Shown piece after piece: positions 32,101 through 43,400 of a stretch of 64,000 nucleotides of DNA. The notes beneath the pieces are model-generated. The model was not told the origin of the DNA. It was given only the letters and a program-made list of their open reading frames with translations, and made no database searches. Made by a program: the position numbers and the translations under genes. This DNA is from Arion vulgaris (lineage: Eukaryota; Mollusca; Gastropoda; Stylommatophora; Arionidae): NCBI GenBank assembly GCA_020796225.1, contig CM036754.1, positions 22,200,867-22,264,866 of the forward strand, in the 5' to 3' direction. Position 1 is the stretch's first letter; every line of letters begins with the position of its first letter.

Positions 32101-35100
32101 TATGTTTCAATAGATAAAATAATATATACATGTTACACATTATTTGGGGGCTAACCCCACTGGCCCTAATGACGAGCCGCCACTTTACTTACTTATAAAA
32201 GGTATACGGTCTTGCTCTACCTACCTGTGTGCTATATTTATTCCATGTAAATATGCAACGGCGTCCGTCAATTGTCGGAACATAACACGACTTCTGTCTT
32301 CAGGGATTGCACCTCGTAACTTTATGTACTCCAGTAGATCACCATGACCAGCATGTTCCATGACTATATAAACCTATAGTTTCAATAATAAGGAATAAAT
32401 TATACACATAGTACACGCACTATGAATTACAATTTCTAGTATCAAGCAGTATCGATAAATGATTTTCTTTATTGACTTAGTTGGCTTATTCCTCTCTGCT
32501 CCTCGTGGAGCATAGAACTTCAACAGTTGTTCGCCACTTTTCCCGGTTTCTGGATGTTTTCTTTATGGTCTTCCATGATAGTCGAGCACCCTTCAGTTCC
32601 TTAAGAAGACTTCGTCTCCAGGTCTGTTTAGAACGCCGTCTTTTCTGTTTTCCTTGCAGGTTCCACTCAACTGCTTGTCTAGAGACACAAGCCTTGCCTT
32701 CTGTAGGGTATTCCCAACTCATCGCCATGTTCTGCTGGGTCATCATGGATTCATGTCATGTTCTTATCCACAGGTCTGTGTTTACACCTCTATCATACCA
32801 TCTCAGTTTGAGAATCCGCAAGACAGTCGTAAACAAAGATCTGAATCTTTTTTGTATTTAACTTGGTGACTCGCCACGTTTCCGAGACATACAGCAACAT
32901 AGATTTCACATTAGATCTGAATATCCTGAGCTTTTTTTTAGTGGAGATGGCAGTACACTGTTTGTGGGTTAGCAAAGGCTTGTTTTCTTTATTGCTACTC
33001 TTGAATGGGAGTAGCTGAGATTTGAATAAAATATGATTTGTCTGAAACGAATGGGCGAAGAATTGACTTCATTGCACCAGATTTCCCGATAGTTCTCAGT
33101 CCCTGTTGGAAAAAATGGCACGCCACCTGTCAAGGGTATTGCAAAAAGCACGAACTCCGTGGCTCTAGCAACAAGCTTAAAGATCTCATTAAAAAAATGG
33201 CACATGTGACAAGGTTGGGATTTAAACCTACAACGTTCAGAAAGACATGCATACGTCATAATCACCGCTTTGATCTCTCTATAAAACAAGAGTATCTCCA
33301 CTTATAATCTTCATAGTAACCGAAGTCAGTGTTAGATGTCATTTTGAGATGGGTGAAAATTGTGTAGTAATTGTCTTTTAAAAAAAATTTAAACACATTA
33401 ATTTCTTTTTGATCCGACAGAGGTTTTCCAGCCTAATGTTATCAGCGTAAATCTCTCTCTCTTCTCTCTATCTCTCTTTCTCTCCCTCTCCCTCTCTCTC
33501 TCTCTCTGTCTTTTTAACCCGTATTGGGGCATAGGCCAATGTAAAGCTGCCTGGACGCCCGAGTGGTTACCGGGGTCCAAATTTAGGATGTAAAGAATAG
33601 AACCACTGTTACCTGCCCCGCATGTCTTAAAAGGCGACTAAGGAGGTTTGGCTAAAATCGGATGTACATGTCCTAAACGTGTAGAAGTCTATGCATCTAG
33701 GGGCCTACCAAACCAATGTGCAACATATACACGTTCTTGGCAAAGATGAAATATATCACAAAGAGTGATTAAAATTGGTCGTGAAGAACGAACGCAAAGA
33801 AGAAGAAGAAGCTGCCTGGAGTTTTTTACCTGCTCAGCTTGAACCCGAAATCAGTTTACGCTAAAAACCACAAGTAGTTTGACAATGGAGGTGCGGGCGG
33901 TTACAGAGGCGGTGACGTGTTTGGCATCTCATAACTACTCTTGTCTACTCAGTGACTCCATGAGTATGATTCGTCAAGTCGAAACAGGATTGATGAGACG
34001 AAACTGGGTTAATGTACAGGTAAAGACAATGATCAGGGAAATCACGTTCATTTTGTCCTGGGCACGCAGTAGTCAGGGTTAATGAGCGAGCTGGTAGATT
34101 GGCTGGTATGGCTGCGATATCAGAGGGAACTGCAATGGTTCGAAATATTATTCTTATTGCACTTTCCAAACAGTTTCAGGGTTGTGAATCCCAGTCGATG
34201 ACCAGCTTGAGATAGATTTGTGTCGATACTGGTACAGCCCGTAAGGAACGAGACACCAAATAAGCAAAAATTGATTAATAACATGAATTTGTGGTCTGAT
34301 GGAACAGCTTGGATTTTTCGGATGATCACTATGGACATTCGGATAGGAGCATCATATAACTGATAATTGATGGAACCAGCATGTTATCATCCATCAACGA
34401 TATGACTAACACCGGATAGACATCATATAACTATAACGATGGAACCAGCTTGTTATCATCCATCGATATGACTAACATCGGATAGACATAATATAACTGA
34501 TAACTGATGGAACCAGCTTGTTATCATCCATCAACGATATGACTAACATCGGATAGACATCATATAACTGATAACTGATGGAACCAGCTTGTTATCATCC
34601 ATCAACGATATGACTAACACCGGATAGACATCATATAACTGATAACTGATGGAACCAGCTTGTTATCATCCATCGATATGACTAACACGATAGACATCAT
34701 ATAATGAATAACTGATGGAACAGCTTGTTATCATCCATCAACATATGACTAACATCGGATAGACATCGTAAATGATAACTGATGAACCAACTTGTTATCA
34801 CCATCAACGATATGACTAACACGGATAGCATCATATAACGATAACTGATGAACCAGCTTTATCATCCATCAACGATATGCTAACACTGACATTAAGATTA
34901 GAATAACTAGATAGTACTTTAACCAGATCCATTAAGTCAGGTTACAAACATAATACTTTGTGGAAGGCGGCTCTATACTTATATCTTCTTCTCTTCTGTG
35001 TCGTCACCTGTTCGTTGTTGCCCAGTGTCGTGGTTTTATGTTTCTGTCTTGCGCTGTTCTGGTGGCTTGTTTGATTGTTATTTTTGCTCTTTGACAGGAT

Positions 35101-36205
35101 TCTGCTATTCCATCTAACCATCTTTTTCGTGGTCTTCCTCTTGTCTTCTTTCCTGATGTTCTGTTGTAGAAGACTGTATATTGGGAAGTTAGGTTGCATT
35201 CATAGCAAGTGGCCAAACCACTTCATTACTTCTACATCAGAGACAAAAATAGTTATTTTAATGTAACATTTGATAAAATATTGATAGCTTTCCCTATGAC
35301 CAATTAGATCTGATACCATGCTACAGTATAATTCCAGATGTGGTACTGTAAAGTTTGGTTTTTGTGATTGCAAAATCTTAAAGTTATGGGTTTGTACAAA
35401 TGTGTGTCCTAATCAATACACATTGGTCGAAATTGAATTTTCCCTTTGTTTTACGTTTGAAAGATGCTTTATGAAGGCACATCGTACTCACGTTCCTAAC
35501 CCAAACAACACGTATTACAAAGAGTGGTTAATTTGATGATAAGAACGATCACAAACAGTAACACCATTCGCCCGAGTGGTTACCGGTGCTCAAATTTTGG
35601 TATAAAGAATAGAGCCACTGTTACCTGCCACGCATGTCGTAAGAGGCGACTAAGGAGGTTTGGATCAAATCGGATGCATGTGTCCTAAATGTGTAGAAGT
35701 CTATGGTTTAGGGACCTACCAAACCAATGTGCAACGTATACACGTTCTTGTCAAAGATCAAACATATCACAAAGAGATTAAATTGGTCGTAAAGAACGAA
35801 CGCAAAGAAGAAGAAGGAGTAACACCATTGAGAACAATTGCAACAGATGAATAACTCTATGTTAAACATTTACAACAAATCAGACAAATGAACTAAGTAT
35901 CTAGGTATACTTATAAATACCTTCTGCTCAAACTCTATTATCTCATAAAGTTTTATGCAGTTAACATGATTCACTGCTTTCATGCATTTCAGTTCTCGAG
36001 GTAGAAATTTTTCTTTGAAATCTTTTGGTGCACTTCTTCTGTCTATTATTTTCATTGCTACTCGTTTCTGAAGTTTATCACTGTACGCACTCTTAACTTT
36101 GGCGTATGAACCTTCGCCAATAGTTGTCCCAATACTGTATCCAAGCTTTTTCAAATAAACTTCATCGTCAGAAAAGGCGAATTCCTTCACTACTGTTCCA
36201 GTCAT
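25131..36205 (-). CDS. Testis-specific serine/threonine kinase, TSSK1/2-like, complete five-exon gene (complement join 25131..25232, 27679..27813, 29289..29496, 32225..32373, 35921..36205)
   Basis: Seen: the five exons join in frame into 292 codons with canonical GT-AG ends. Motifs in order: glycine loop [11 protein letters not shown] (30-40), Lys52 in VAMKIID, KFLPRE with Glu71, HRDLKCEN (144-151), DFG (164-166), [14 protein letters not shown] (177-190), [12 protein letters not shown] (203-214), [15 protein letters not shown] near the end. All catalytic residues are present. Known: [21 protein letters not shown] and [10 protein letters not shown] are typical of TSSKs, kinases of the CAMK group that act in spermatids. 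Length fits the short TSSKs (about 270-370). Its closest type is TSSK1/2. Introns hold LINEs, SINEs and a hAT MITE. Head to head with the TSSK4-like gene. The ATG at 36205 is chosen because the upstream frame offers only a TTG. Confidence 0.93.
25375..25588 (+). mobile_element. SINE family C copy with 10-bp target duplication
   Basis: tRNA-like head GTAGCGCGTTGGACTACGG with B box GAGTTCAATTCCGCGGG, body CAGATTTAAGGTGTTCGTGG, end GTGCTTCTGGATCGG. Direct repeats ATCATTGTAC at 25365-25374 and 25589-25598. In intron 4 of the TSSK1/2-like gene. Confidence 0.88.
26250..27255. repeat. Degenerate tandem repeat of about 60 bp, split by a LINE
   Basis: Blocks such as TGATTGTTGTTTTAGCAATG and GATATTGAGTGTGATATG recur on both sides of the LINE at 26410-26938. 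Confidence 0.6.
26410..26938 (-). mobile_element. LINE fragment with RNase H, 11-bp target duplication
   Basis: The minus-strand frame 26896-26606 reads [20 protein letters not shown] (RNase H) and [20 protein letters not shown]. It ends in a (GAAG)n tail. Direct repeats GTTTTAGCAAT at 26399-26409 and 26939-26949. Confidence 0.85.
27262..27378 (-). mobile_element. SINE family A, 5'-truncated
   Basis: (TTC)n at 27262-27281 then GCGAACGCTCCATATCGACC and CTGAGCCTAAGAGCGATT, matching the 3' half of family A. Confidence 0.75.
27679..27813 (-). CDS. TSSK1/2-like exon 4
   Basis: 135 nt, phase 0 both sides, acceptor cacccag and donor TTAGAG/gtaagc. Reads [19 protein letters not shown] to [10 protein letters not shown], kinase subdomain X. 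Confidence 0.92.
28548..28800 (-). mobile_element. LINE 3' fragment, same family as 7022-10373
   Basis: Minus strand shows the segments for AGGAGTAGGGAAAGCCTAG and GAAGAGACGCTGGCGATGGA, as in 10085-10240. Flanked by short (TA)n runs. Confidence 0.7.
28848..29080 (-). mobile_element. SINE family F copy, best preserved
   Basis: The minus strand starts with the tRNA-like GGTCTCTGTGGCTGATGGTT (A box) and GTGGGTTCGAATCCGGAC (perfect B box), then TGCGGAGAGAGACCGAGTC. A (GA)n run follows at 29110-29176. Confidence 0.85.
29289..29496 (-). CDS. TSSK1/2-like exon 3
   Basis: 208 nt, acceptor gtttgcag and donor ATTATG/gtaac. Reads [42 protein letters not shown]. The first base completes the HRD Arg codon. 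Confidence 0.93.
29590..29835 (-). mobile_element. SINE family A copy
   Basis: Minus strand: CCCGTGTGTTTCTGGGGCTC head, GACATGTCGTAAAAAGCAAC, GCTGGCCTAGTTGTAGGTGC, ending with GAAGAAGTAGAAG tail. In TSSK1/2-like intron 2. Confidence 0.8.
29836..31010. other. Intronic, no recognised content
   Basis: AT-rich unique sequence of TSSK1/2-like intron 2. A short imperfect repeat (GTACATATTCACTGAATTC twice, 30100-30180) is all I see. Confidence 0.5.
31015..31585 (+). mobile_element. LINE 3' end with (GATAA)n tail
   Basis: Frames read [57 protein letters not shown] and [14 protein letters not shown], then AAGATAAGATAAGATAAG. One frame change at about 31240. Confidence 0.85.
31612..31800. repeat. 51-bp tandem repeat, 4 copies
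   Basis: Copies share GCATCTGATTCTGTAACGTT and GTGTTTTGTCCTTATGTTAA; the last two lack about 8 bases. Confidence 0.93.
32022..32185 (-). mobile_element. hAT MITE (164 bp), 39 bp from a splice donor
   Basis: 8-bp target duplication TACTTACT at 32014-32021 and 32186-32193. Ends just inside intron 2 of the TSSK1/2-like gene, 39 bp from exon 2. Confidence 0.9.
32225..32373 (-). CDS. TSSK1/2-like exon 2
   Basis: 149 nt, acceptor aaactatag and donor CACAG/gtaggt. Reads [18 protein letters not shown] to YLHGINIAH; ends inside the Arg codon of HRD. Confidence 0.92.
32478..32975 (-). mobile_element. LINE 3' fragment, RTE-like
   Basis: Minus strand: [20 protein letters not shown], then [20 protein letters not shown] and [13 protein letters not shown]. 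Same family as 800-1145 and 39375-40735. In TSSK1/2-like intron 1. Confidence 0.8.
33050..33280 (-). mobile_element. SINE family F copy, diverged
   Basis: GAATTGACTTCATTGCACCA, GGCACGCCACCTGTCAAGGG, AAAAGCACGAACTCCGTGGC in family order; the tRNA-like end has decayed. Confidence 0.65.
33545..33812 (+). mobile_element. SINE family B copy
   Basis: Head CGCCCGAGTGGTTACCGGGG, AGGCGACTAAGGAGGTTTGG, CCTACCAAACCAATGTGCAA, end AACGAACGCAAAGAAGAAGA. Preceded by a (TC)n run at 33452-33511. Confidence 0.85.
33870..34165 (+). mobile_element. LINE RNase H fragment
   Basis: Reads [35 protein letters not shown], then after a shift [17 protein letters not shown]. RNase H core pattern with acidic residues; broken near the PGH motif. 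Confidence 0.7.
34333..34895. repeat. 71-bp tandem repeat, about 8 copies
   Basis: Copies share ACTGATGGAACCAGCTTGTT, ATCATCCATCAACGATATGA and GGATAGACATCATATAACTG. Single-base deletions accumulate after 34680. Confidence 0.95.
34970..35225 (-). mobile_element. LINE 3' end with GAAGAGAAGAAG tail
   Basis: Minus strand: [57 protein letters not shown]. Same family as 55118-55693. Confidence 0.85.
35563..35817 (+). mobile_element. SINE family B copy
   Basis: CGCCCGAGTGGTTACCGGTG, CGCATGTCGTAAGAGGCGAC, CTACCAAACCAATGTGCAAC, ending CGCAAAGAAGAAGAAGG. Ends about 100 bp from the TSSK1/2-like exon 1 donor. Confidence 0.85.
35921..36205 (-). CDS. TSSK1/2-like exon 1
   Basis: 95 codons from ATG to GAGCAGAAG/gtattt, phase 0. 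Holds the glycine loop, ATP-site Lys52 and helix-C Glu71. Confidence 0.93.
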
Positions 36206-36602
36206 TTTACTTAACAGACAAACCAAGAAATCAGACTACGACATTAGGATCCTGTCTAATCGATACATCAGAAAATAGCCATGTCTTTGGTTGTATTACC
36301 AACTTGTCTTACATTTTCTTCCGGTGCTCTTTGACGCTCTGAAAATTTGCAACAAATCCAAATCAGCGGATATGCGTCACGGCTAACGTATGACGTCGTC
36401 CGGGTTCATACAAGAAAGCCACAAGCTTTGCCATTGAGCCTAATGCTATTTATATTGTGGCATCAGGACGAAAGGATGCATTATCCTATGTGTCCAATGT
36501 ACAAACAATATTTCTGTTGTTCCATTTAGACCCGGACGATTGACGAAGTACTCCAGGTTTTCAAATTTTGTGTGTAAATGTTGCTGGTAAACTTGCAGAT
36601 AT
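36206..36602. promoter_or_regulatory. Putative bidirectional promoter between the two TSSK genes
   Basis: 397 bp separate the divergent start codons. It contains TGACGTCG (36391-36398) and TGCGTCAC (36373-36380), each with a CRE half-site (TGACG/CGTCA). CRE sites bound by CREM drive many spermatid genes in vertebrates. That this region acts as promoter, and that the sites work, is inferred. Confidence 0.5.
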
Positions 36603-37463
36603 ATGTTGCCAGTAAAGAGACCGAAGCTTGATATGGAAGACGACGGGGGGCGGCTCCGGGTGTTAGAAGAAGAGCTGAGGATAACACAAGCTGAAGTTGA
36701 ACCAATAGAAGTCAAACGATCTAGCACGTCGAGAACTGAGTCGGTCACATACAGGCCAACATACCGAGCAGTTCTAGCAAAAAATGGATATCTTGTAAGG
36801 AAGACTTTGGGAAATGGCAGTTACTCAAAGGTAAAATTAGCTATATCTCTCAATAAATCGAAACCCTTTGTGGCTGTAAAAATTGTTGATAGAAATAAGG
36901 CACCCAAAGATTTTCAAACTAAGTTCCTTCCACGCGAGCTAGACATTTGGCCAGGGCTGCGTCACCCTAATATAATCAAAGTTATGGATGCTTTTGATGA
37001 TGGTCGCCGTGTTTACATGATTCTGGAGTTTGCTGAAAACGGCGATGTGTTGCGTTACATTCAAAAGGTTGGGGCTCTATCCGAGCACTTAGCCAAGGGA
37101 TGGACCTGGCAACTGTGTGATGCTGTACGCTATCTTCACGATTTGAATATAACGCATCGAGATTTAAAACTTGAAAACCTTCTTCTAGACAAGTGCTTCA
37201 ACATCAAACTCTGTGACTTTGGGTTTGTGAAAGGGAATTGCACGCAATCAATGAGCCAAACATATTGTGGTTCAAAATCGTACGCAGCACCGGAAATTCT
37301 GAAGGGCGAACCTTATGATCCGAAGAAAGCGGACATGTGGGCTATAGGTGTGATACTATATATCTTCGTTACGGGGAAGATGCCCTTCGATGAAAGCAGA
37401 GGAAACAGCGGAGTACTGGAGGAGCAGAGAAAGTTAGAGTTTCCCTGGCAGAAATATAAAAAG
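36603..37463 (+). CDS. TSSK4-like exon 1
   Basis: 861 nt, 287 codons, ending AAAAAG/gtaacc in phase 0; carries almost the whole kinase domain. Reading past the donor gives low-complexity Val/Ile/Tyr/Cys text to a stop at 37625, taken as intron. Confidence 0.92.
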
Positions 37464-40400
37464 GTAACCTGTATCTATGTGTGTGTATGTATTTATGTTC
37501 ATAATGTCTACCTATTTATATGTTTGTATCTTATGTGTGTCATATTATTATGTATATGTGTCATCGAATATTTCATATACATTTATCATTCTTTGTTGGA
37601 TCTCTGTGACCTGGAGGTCCTGTGATAATCTCTTGTTTCATAAGTACTCGTTTCGTTTCCTACGTACATCGATTGGGATATATTTGAAGTGATTTCCAAT
37701 TTCAACACAGGAGAGATAAGAGTTCCTATTCATACCGTAGACGGATGATTACACGTAGGTCCCGTGTTCAAGTCAAGCACATAAAAGAACCACCAGCAAT
37801 TAAAATATTTAAGAATTTTTGGCTGTAAAACTACTGCCCAGACAAAATTCATTAATAAAATAAAATTCCGACAAAACTGTCATCATTCTAATAATTGTAT
37901 CGAAAACGCTCGCCGGAGTCACAGAGTTTGTGCACTGCCGTTGATATCCTCATATATATAAGCAAATGATCGGAACACGAATGATTAATCATTGAATTAT
38001 AATTGTTAGTAAGTGTTACAATTTCGTTCTAGAAGGTTCTATCTTTTCTCATTTTTAACTGAACTTCTATGAGAATACACACACACGTACACATACTCAC
38101 AAAACACACAAACACAGCATACACATACACGCACAAACACACACACATACACCACATACACACACATACACACACGGAACACACACAAATATACGTGCCT
38201 AAATATTTTCCGAATCATTTAGTTGATGTGTGGTGCTGCTATGGCCGTTATAATCATGATTGCAAACCTAATTTTTCCGCATGAAATCACAACTTAATAT
38301 CTTAGAGTAACTACAAATATCTTAAAGTAACTACAAATATCTTAGAGTAACTACAAATATCTGATCATAATTAGCTGTAACGTGAGGAACAGGTCAGGGG
38401 GGAATAGTCGGACAATGTAGACAGGCCCTGCGGTATATTTTCTCAGTATGATGCAAGTCTAAGAAATGCCGCCCCTTAAGTCTTTATTTCTTTAATTTAA
38501 CCTTCAATAGTAATTTTGATTTCGCTGCTTATGCCGCCCCCGTTGCGGTGCCGCCTGATGCGACCGCCTATCTGTATCATAGCACGGGACGGCCCAGAAT
38601 GTAAAGGCACATTCCCTCATGTTTATGAAGTCGGGATAGAGCTAAGGTTTGAAAGCAAAGAAGGTTGCTACTTAAAGAAGCAGCACCTGTAGCTAAATCC
38701 AAATCTTGATGTAATCTGGATAAGGACGTACATGTGAGACATGGCTCGGTCTGATGAAAATCCGTTAATGGAATCTGGTTGCAAGAAAACTTATGTAGAT
38801 AAAGATCAAACCAAGACTCACACCGTGGAATGTGAATACACTTTATGGAACAGGTTGGTCTGCAGAAATCACATTCTCTATGGTCGCATTATCTATCGCC
38901 ACATTCTTTATCTTCACATTTTCCATCGTCACATTTTCCATCGTCCCATTCTCTATCTTCCCATTCTCTATCGTCACACGCTCTATCTTCACATTCTCCA
39001 TTTTCACATTTACCATCGTTACATTCTCCATCGTCACATTCTCTATCTTCGCATTCGACATCGTGACATTTACCTTCGTCCGACTCTGTATCGTCACATT
39101 CTCTATCTTCGCATTCGACATCGTGACATTTACCTTCGTCCGACTCTGTATCGTCACATTCTCCATCTCCACATTTTCCATCGTCACATTCTCCATCTTC
39201 ACATTCTCTATCGTCAAATTCTCTATGGTCCCATCCGTTATTGTCACACTCTCCTGCGTCACATTCTCTATCTTCACACTCTCCATAGTCACATTTACCT
39301 TCGTCCCATTCTGTATCTTCCCATTCTCCATCTCTAAAATCTCCTACGCATGTCATTATGTTATGTATGACTTACTTGTCTTATTTCTCTCCTCTCCCCG
39401 TGAAGCAAATGACCTCAACAGTTGTTCTCCAGTCTTCTTGGTCTCTGGCTATTTTCTCTATGGTCTCCCAAGAGATAGTCGAGTACTCTTCAGTTCCGCA
39501 AGAAGACTTCGACTCTAGGTCTGTTTAAGACGTTCTCTTTTTCTTTATTTTTGCGAGTTCCACCCAAATGTTTGTCTAGTGACACTCGACTGTATCTTCC
39601 GTAGGGTATGCCCGACCTATCTTCCTTTTCTCCTCTTCATCTGTGTCATCATGGGTTCATGTCCGGTCCTTATCCACAGATCTGTGTTTGTAACTCTATC
39701 ATACCATCTCAGTCTGAGAATCTTATCCACAGGTCTGTGTTTGTAACTCTATCATACCATCTCAGTCTGAGAATCTTATCCACAAGTCTGTGTTTGTAAC
39801 TCTATCATACCATCTCAGTCTGAGAATCTTATCCACAAGTCTGTGTTTGTAACTCTATCATACCATCTCAGTCTGAGAATCTTATCCACAGATCTGTGTT
39901 TGTAACTCTATCATACCATCTCAGTCTGAGAATCTTATCCACAAGTCTGTGTTTGTAACTCTATCATACCATCTCAGTCTGAGAATCTTATCCACAAGTC
40001 TGTGTTTGTAACTCTATCATACCATCTCAGTCTGAGAATCTTATCCACAAGTCTGTGTTTGTAACTCTATCATACCATCTCAGTCTGAGAATCTTATCCA
40101 CAAGTCTGTGTTTGTAACTCTATCATACCATCTCAGTCTGAGAATCTTATCCACAAGTCTGTGTTTGTAACTCTATCATACCATCTCAGTCTGAGAATCT
40201 TATCCACAAGTCTGTGTTTGTAACTCTATCATACCATCTCAGTCTGAGAATCTTATCCACAAGTCTGTGTTTGTAACTCTATCATACCATCTCAGTCTGA
40301 GAATCTTATCCACAGGTCTGTGTTTGTAACTCTATCATACCATCTCAGTCTGAGAATCTTATCCACAGGTCTGTGTTTGTAACTCTATCATACCATCTCA

Positions 40401-43400
40401 GTCTGAGAATCTTATCCACAAGTCTGTGTTTGTAACTCTATCATACCATCTCAGTCTGAGAATCTTATCCACAGGTCTGTGTTTGTAACTCTATCATACC
40501 ATCTCAGTCTGAGAATCTTATCCACAAGTCTGTGTTTGTAACTCTATCATACCATCTCAGTCTGAGAATCCGCCGAAGACATCCGTTGACAAAAGTCTGA
40601 ACCTTATTTGTATTAAACTTGGTGACTCGCCACGTTTCTGAGCCATATAGCAACACATATTTCACATTTGAGCTGAATATCTTGAACTTTATTTTCGTGG
40701 AGATGGCAGTGGACTTCCACATGTTGTGTGTGGCAAGAAATTATTCATTTCTTAATTAGACCTACTGTTTAATTCTAACTAAAGTAGCAGAACATTAGTA
40801 ACTGATGAAAAATTATGTTTTAGTATAGACAATCCAGAAACTAATCTTTCAATACATTTGAGTATATAGTTTATGGTAGAAGTATATTTTATTAAAGAAA
40901 GATTAAACTAGCGATATTTAATACTAAGGATGCAACAGATGAAATCCAAGCTAAAGAGGAATATAGACTAAAAGACAAAGAAGTGAAAAGAGCGGCTAGA
41001 AGAGATAAAAGAGCATATGTCAATCGACTGGCTGAAGAAGGGAAAAGGCAGCTAAGACTGGAAACAGTAAAATGCTATACAATACACTAAAACAACTTAC
41101 TGGCACATTTGTTTCAAAGGGTAGCCCAATCGAGAGTAAAGACGGTAAAGTACTAACATCAGATACCGAGCAGAAGAAAAGATGGGCAGAACACATCGAA
41201 GAAATCATAGATAGACCTGATTCACCAATACTACTCAAGTTTGACGAAGAGGCAAGAAACAGCTCTCTACCAATTAACAAAGAAATGATAAATATAGCTG
41301 AGCTAAAGGAGGTAATACTTACCTTGATAAACAATAAGGCAGTGGGTGATGACAACATTACTGCACAAATGCTCAAAGCGGCAGATGATACACCTATTTG
41401 CCAGGACCAAAAACTATTTAATAAAGTATGGGAAGAAGAAACTGTCCCAGATCAATGGAAGAAGGGAATAATTGTTAAGATCCCCAAAAAGGTGATCTCA
41501 AAGATTGCAACAACTTTTAGAGGGATCACTCTATTATCAGTAATGACCAAGACTTTCTGTAAAATCATTCTTAATAGAATTAAAGGAGCAGTGGACACAA
41601 CCCTGAGAGAAGAACAAGCTGGTTTTTAGACATGAGAGACGCTGCTTAGACCAAATAATTACCCAATGAGTGATGCGAAAATGTTGCAGGGGCGAAACTG
41701 GCATCGATTGAGTAGAAAACAGTCAACTAGAAGATTTAGATTTTGCAGATGATATTGCCTTGTTAAGTAAAACAACCAAGAAATGCAAAGAAAAACAGAC
41801 AACTTGTCATCTATAGCATCAAAAGTTGGACTGCAGATAAGCTATGAAAAAACAAATATAATAAATACACCTATGTCAAGTAATGCAGATATCACACTGG
41901 AATCTAAAATGATAAAAATAACAGAGCAGTTCACCTATTTAGGTGGCAATTTTGATTGCACAGAAAATGTTAAAAAGAAATTATGATACGAATTGGCAAA
42001 GCAACATCAGCGTTTTTAAAGTCTTAATAAAATTTGAAACTGCAAGTTATATAGTATTAAAACTCAATTACAAACTTTCAATTCAAATGTTATACCAATT
42101 CTAACATATTCTAGCGAGAGCTGGAAAATGACTAAAGACATAGAAAGCAAGTTGAATGCATTTGAAAAATAATGAACATAAAATGGAACTAATTCAGGAG
42201 AAGGGATGAACTCAGAGAAATGTCTGGTCAAACACTAGTAACAACTGTTATAAGAAAGAGAAGGTGGAGATATGTTGGACACACATTGAGAAGAAAGGAT
42301 CAACGAATATCAAAGCAGGCATTGAAGTAGAACGCAAAAGTTTCAAGAAAGAGAAGACAACCTAGGGAGAACCTGAAACGGACTTTGCTGAGAGAGGCAA
42401 GAAATATCGGTCTCAGTTCCATGGAGGAGATTGTGCGAGTTGCCCAGGATAGAGCGGTATGATGAAATTACTTGCAGGCCCTATGTAACGTATAATGGTA
42501 CGAAAGGAATTATTATTATATTATATTAGTTTCAAACACTAAAATATCATCTTTTTTTAAGTCAGTAGTAGTATAGTGACAAGTCAGCTTGATTCAATCA
42601 CGAAAAGCTGCTGCTGGAGAGAATCTTTATCACAAAGTGGTTAAACAATGTGCCTGAAACCCGTGGTTAGATCTGAATCACGTTGCTGTGTTTACGATTT
42701 CGTTTTTTAACAGAGATCCCATAGGATTATTACTGGCGCTACGGATTTCGTGTTTTGTGGAATACTCTTGATGGATGGCGTGACATTTCTATGGGTATTG
42801 ACTGAATAATATTAGATATTCAAGTAATAGTGATGAATCTACAACACTAACCAGACTGCAAGAATTCCTAGTAAAATGTGGTGTAGCTAGACAAGAACAC
42901 TATGCTGATGCTGGTAGCCAAAGAAGAATAGTAAATCAACAAATACCCGGTGTGGTTTAGTCGTCACACGCTGAGAGACATACTGAGGAGGAAATCGGAG
43001 AACTAATTGACTAATTGGTTTGGTGTGCAGTGATGATGATCCGATGACTAAACTAAACTAAGCTAACTTCACTCGTCTCAGTTCACCTCTCAAGTTAGGA
43101 AAGCTTCAGACAAATACAGTCATATCAGTAACATCATCCAAGTCAGTCTTCTTCACAAACTACAAACACTTCACAGAAACAACATCATCGTTAGCTTCAT
43201 CTAAGTTTCTCTTCTTCACAAACTAAGAATGCCCGCCTGCCCAGAGTGTTCGTAGCGCGTTGGACGACGGACGATAAGCCCCCTATGAGTACGGGCTCAA
43301 TTTCGCGGGCTAGCAGAAAAGCCACAGGTTCTCCAGATTTACGGTGTTCGTGGCACCGAATCGAAGAGTTACGATGTCCATGGCACCGAACCGAAGAGCT

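Noticed and set aside
35870..35920. Extension of TSSK1/2-like exon 1 past 35921
   Set aside because: A GT donor follows GAGCAGAAG and exon 2 continues the kinase domain exactly.
37464..37625. Extension of the TSSK4-like exon 1 to the stop at 37625
   Set aside because: The text becomes low-complexity Val/Tyr/Cys right after AAAAAG/gtaacc, and the exon at 44110 supplies the expected kinase C-lobe in phase.
38832..39518. Long overlapping frames (up to 228 codons) with five-residue repeats, reminiscent of pentapeptide-repeat proteins
   Set aside because: The underlying array has a 15-bp period, so frames stay open on both strands by arithmetic. No start context, splice sites or homology; it lies in a kinase intron.
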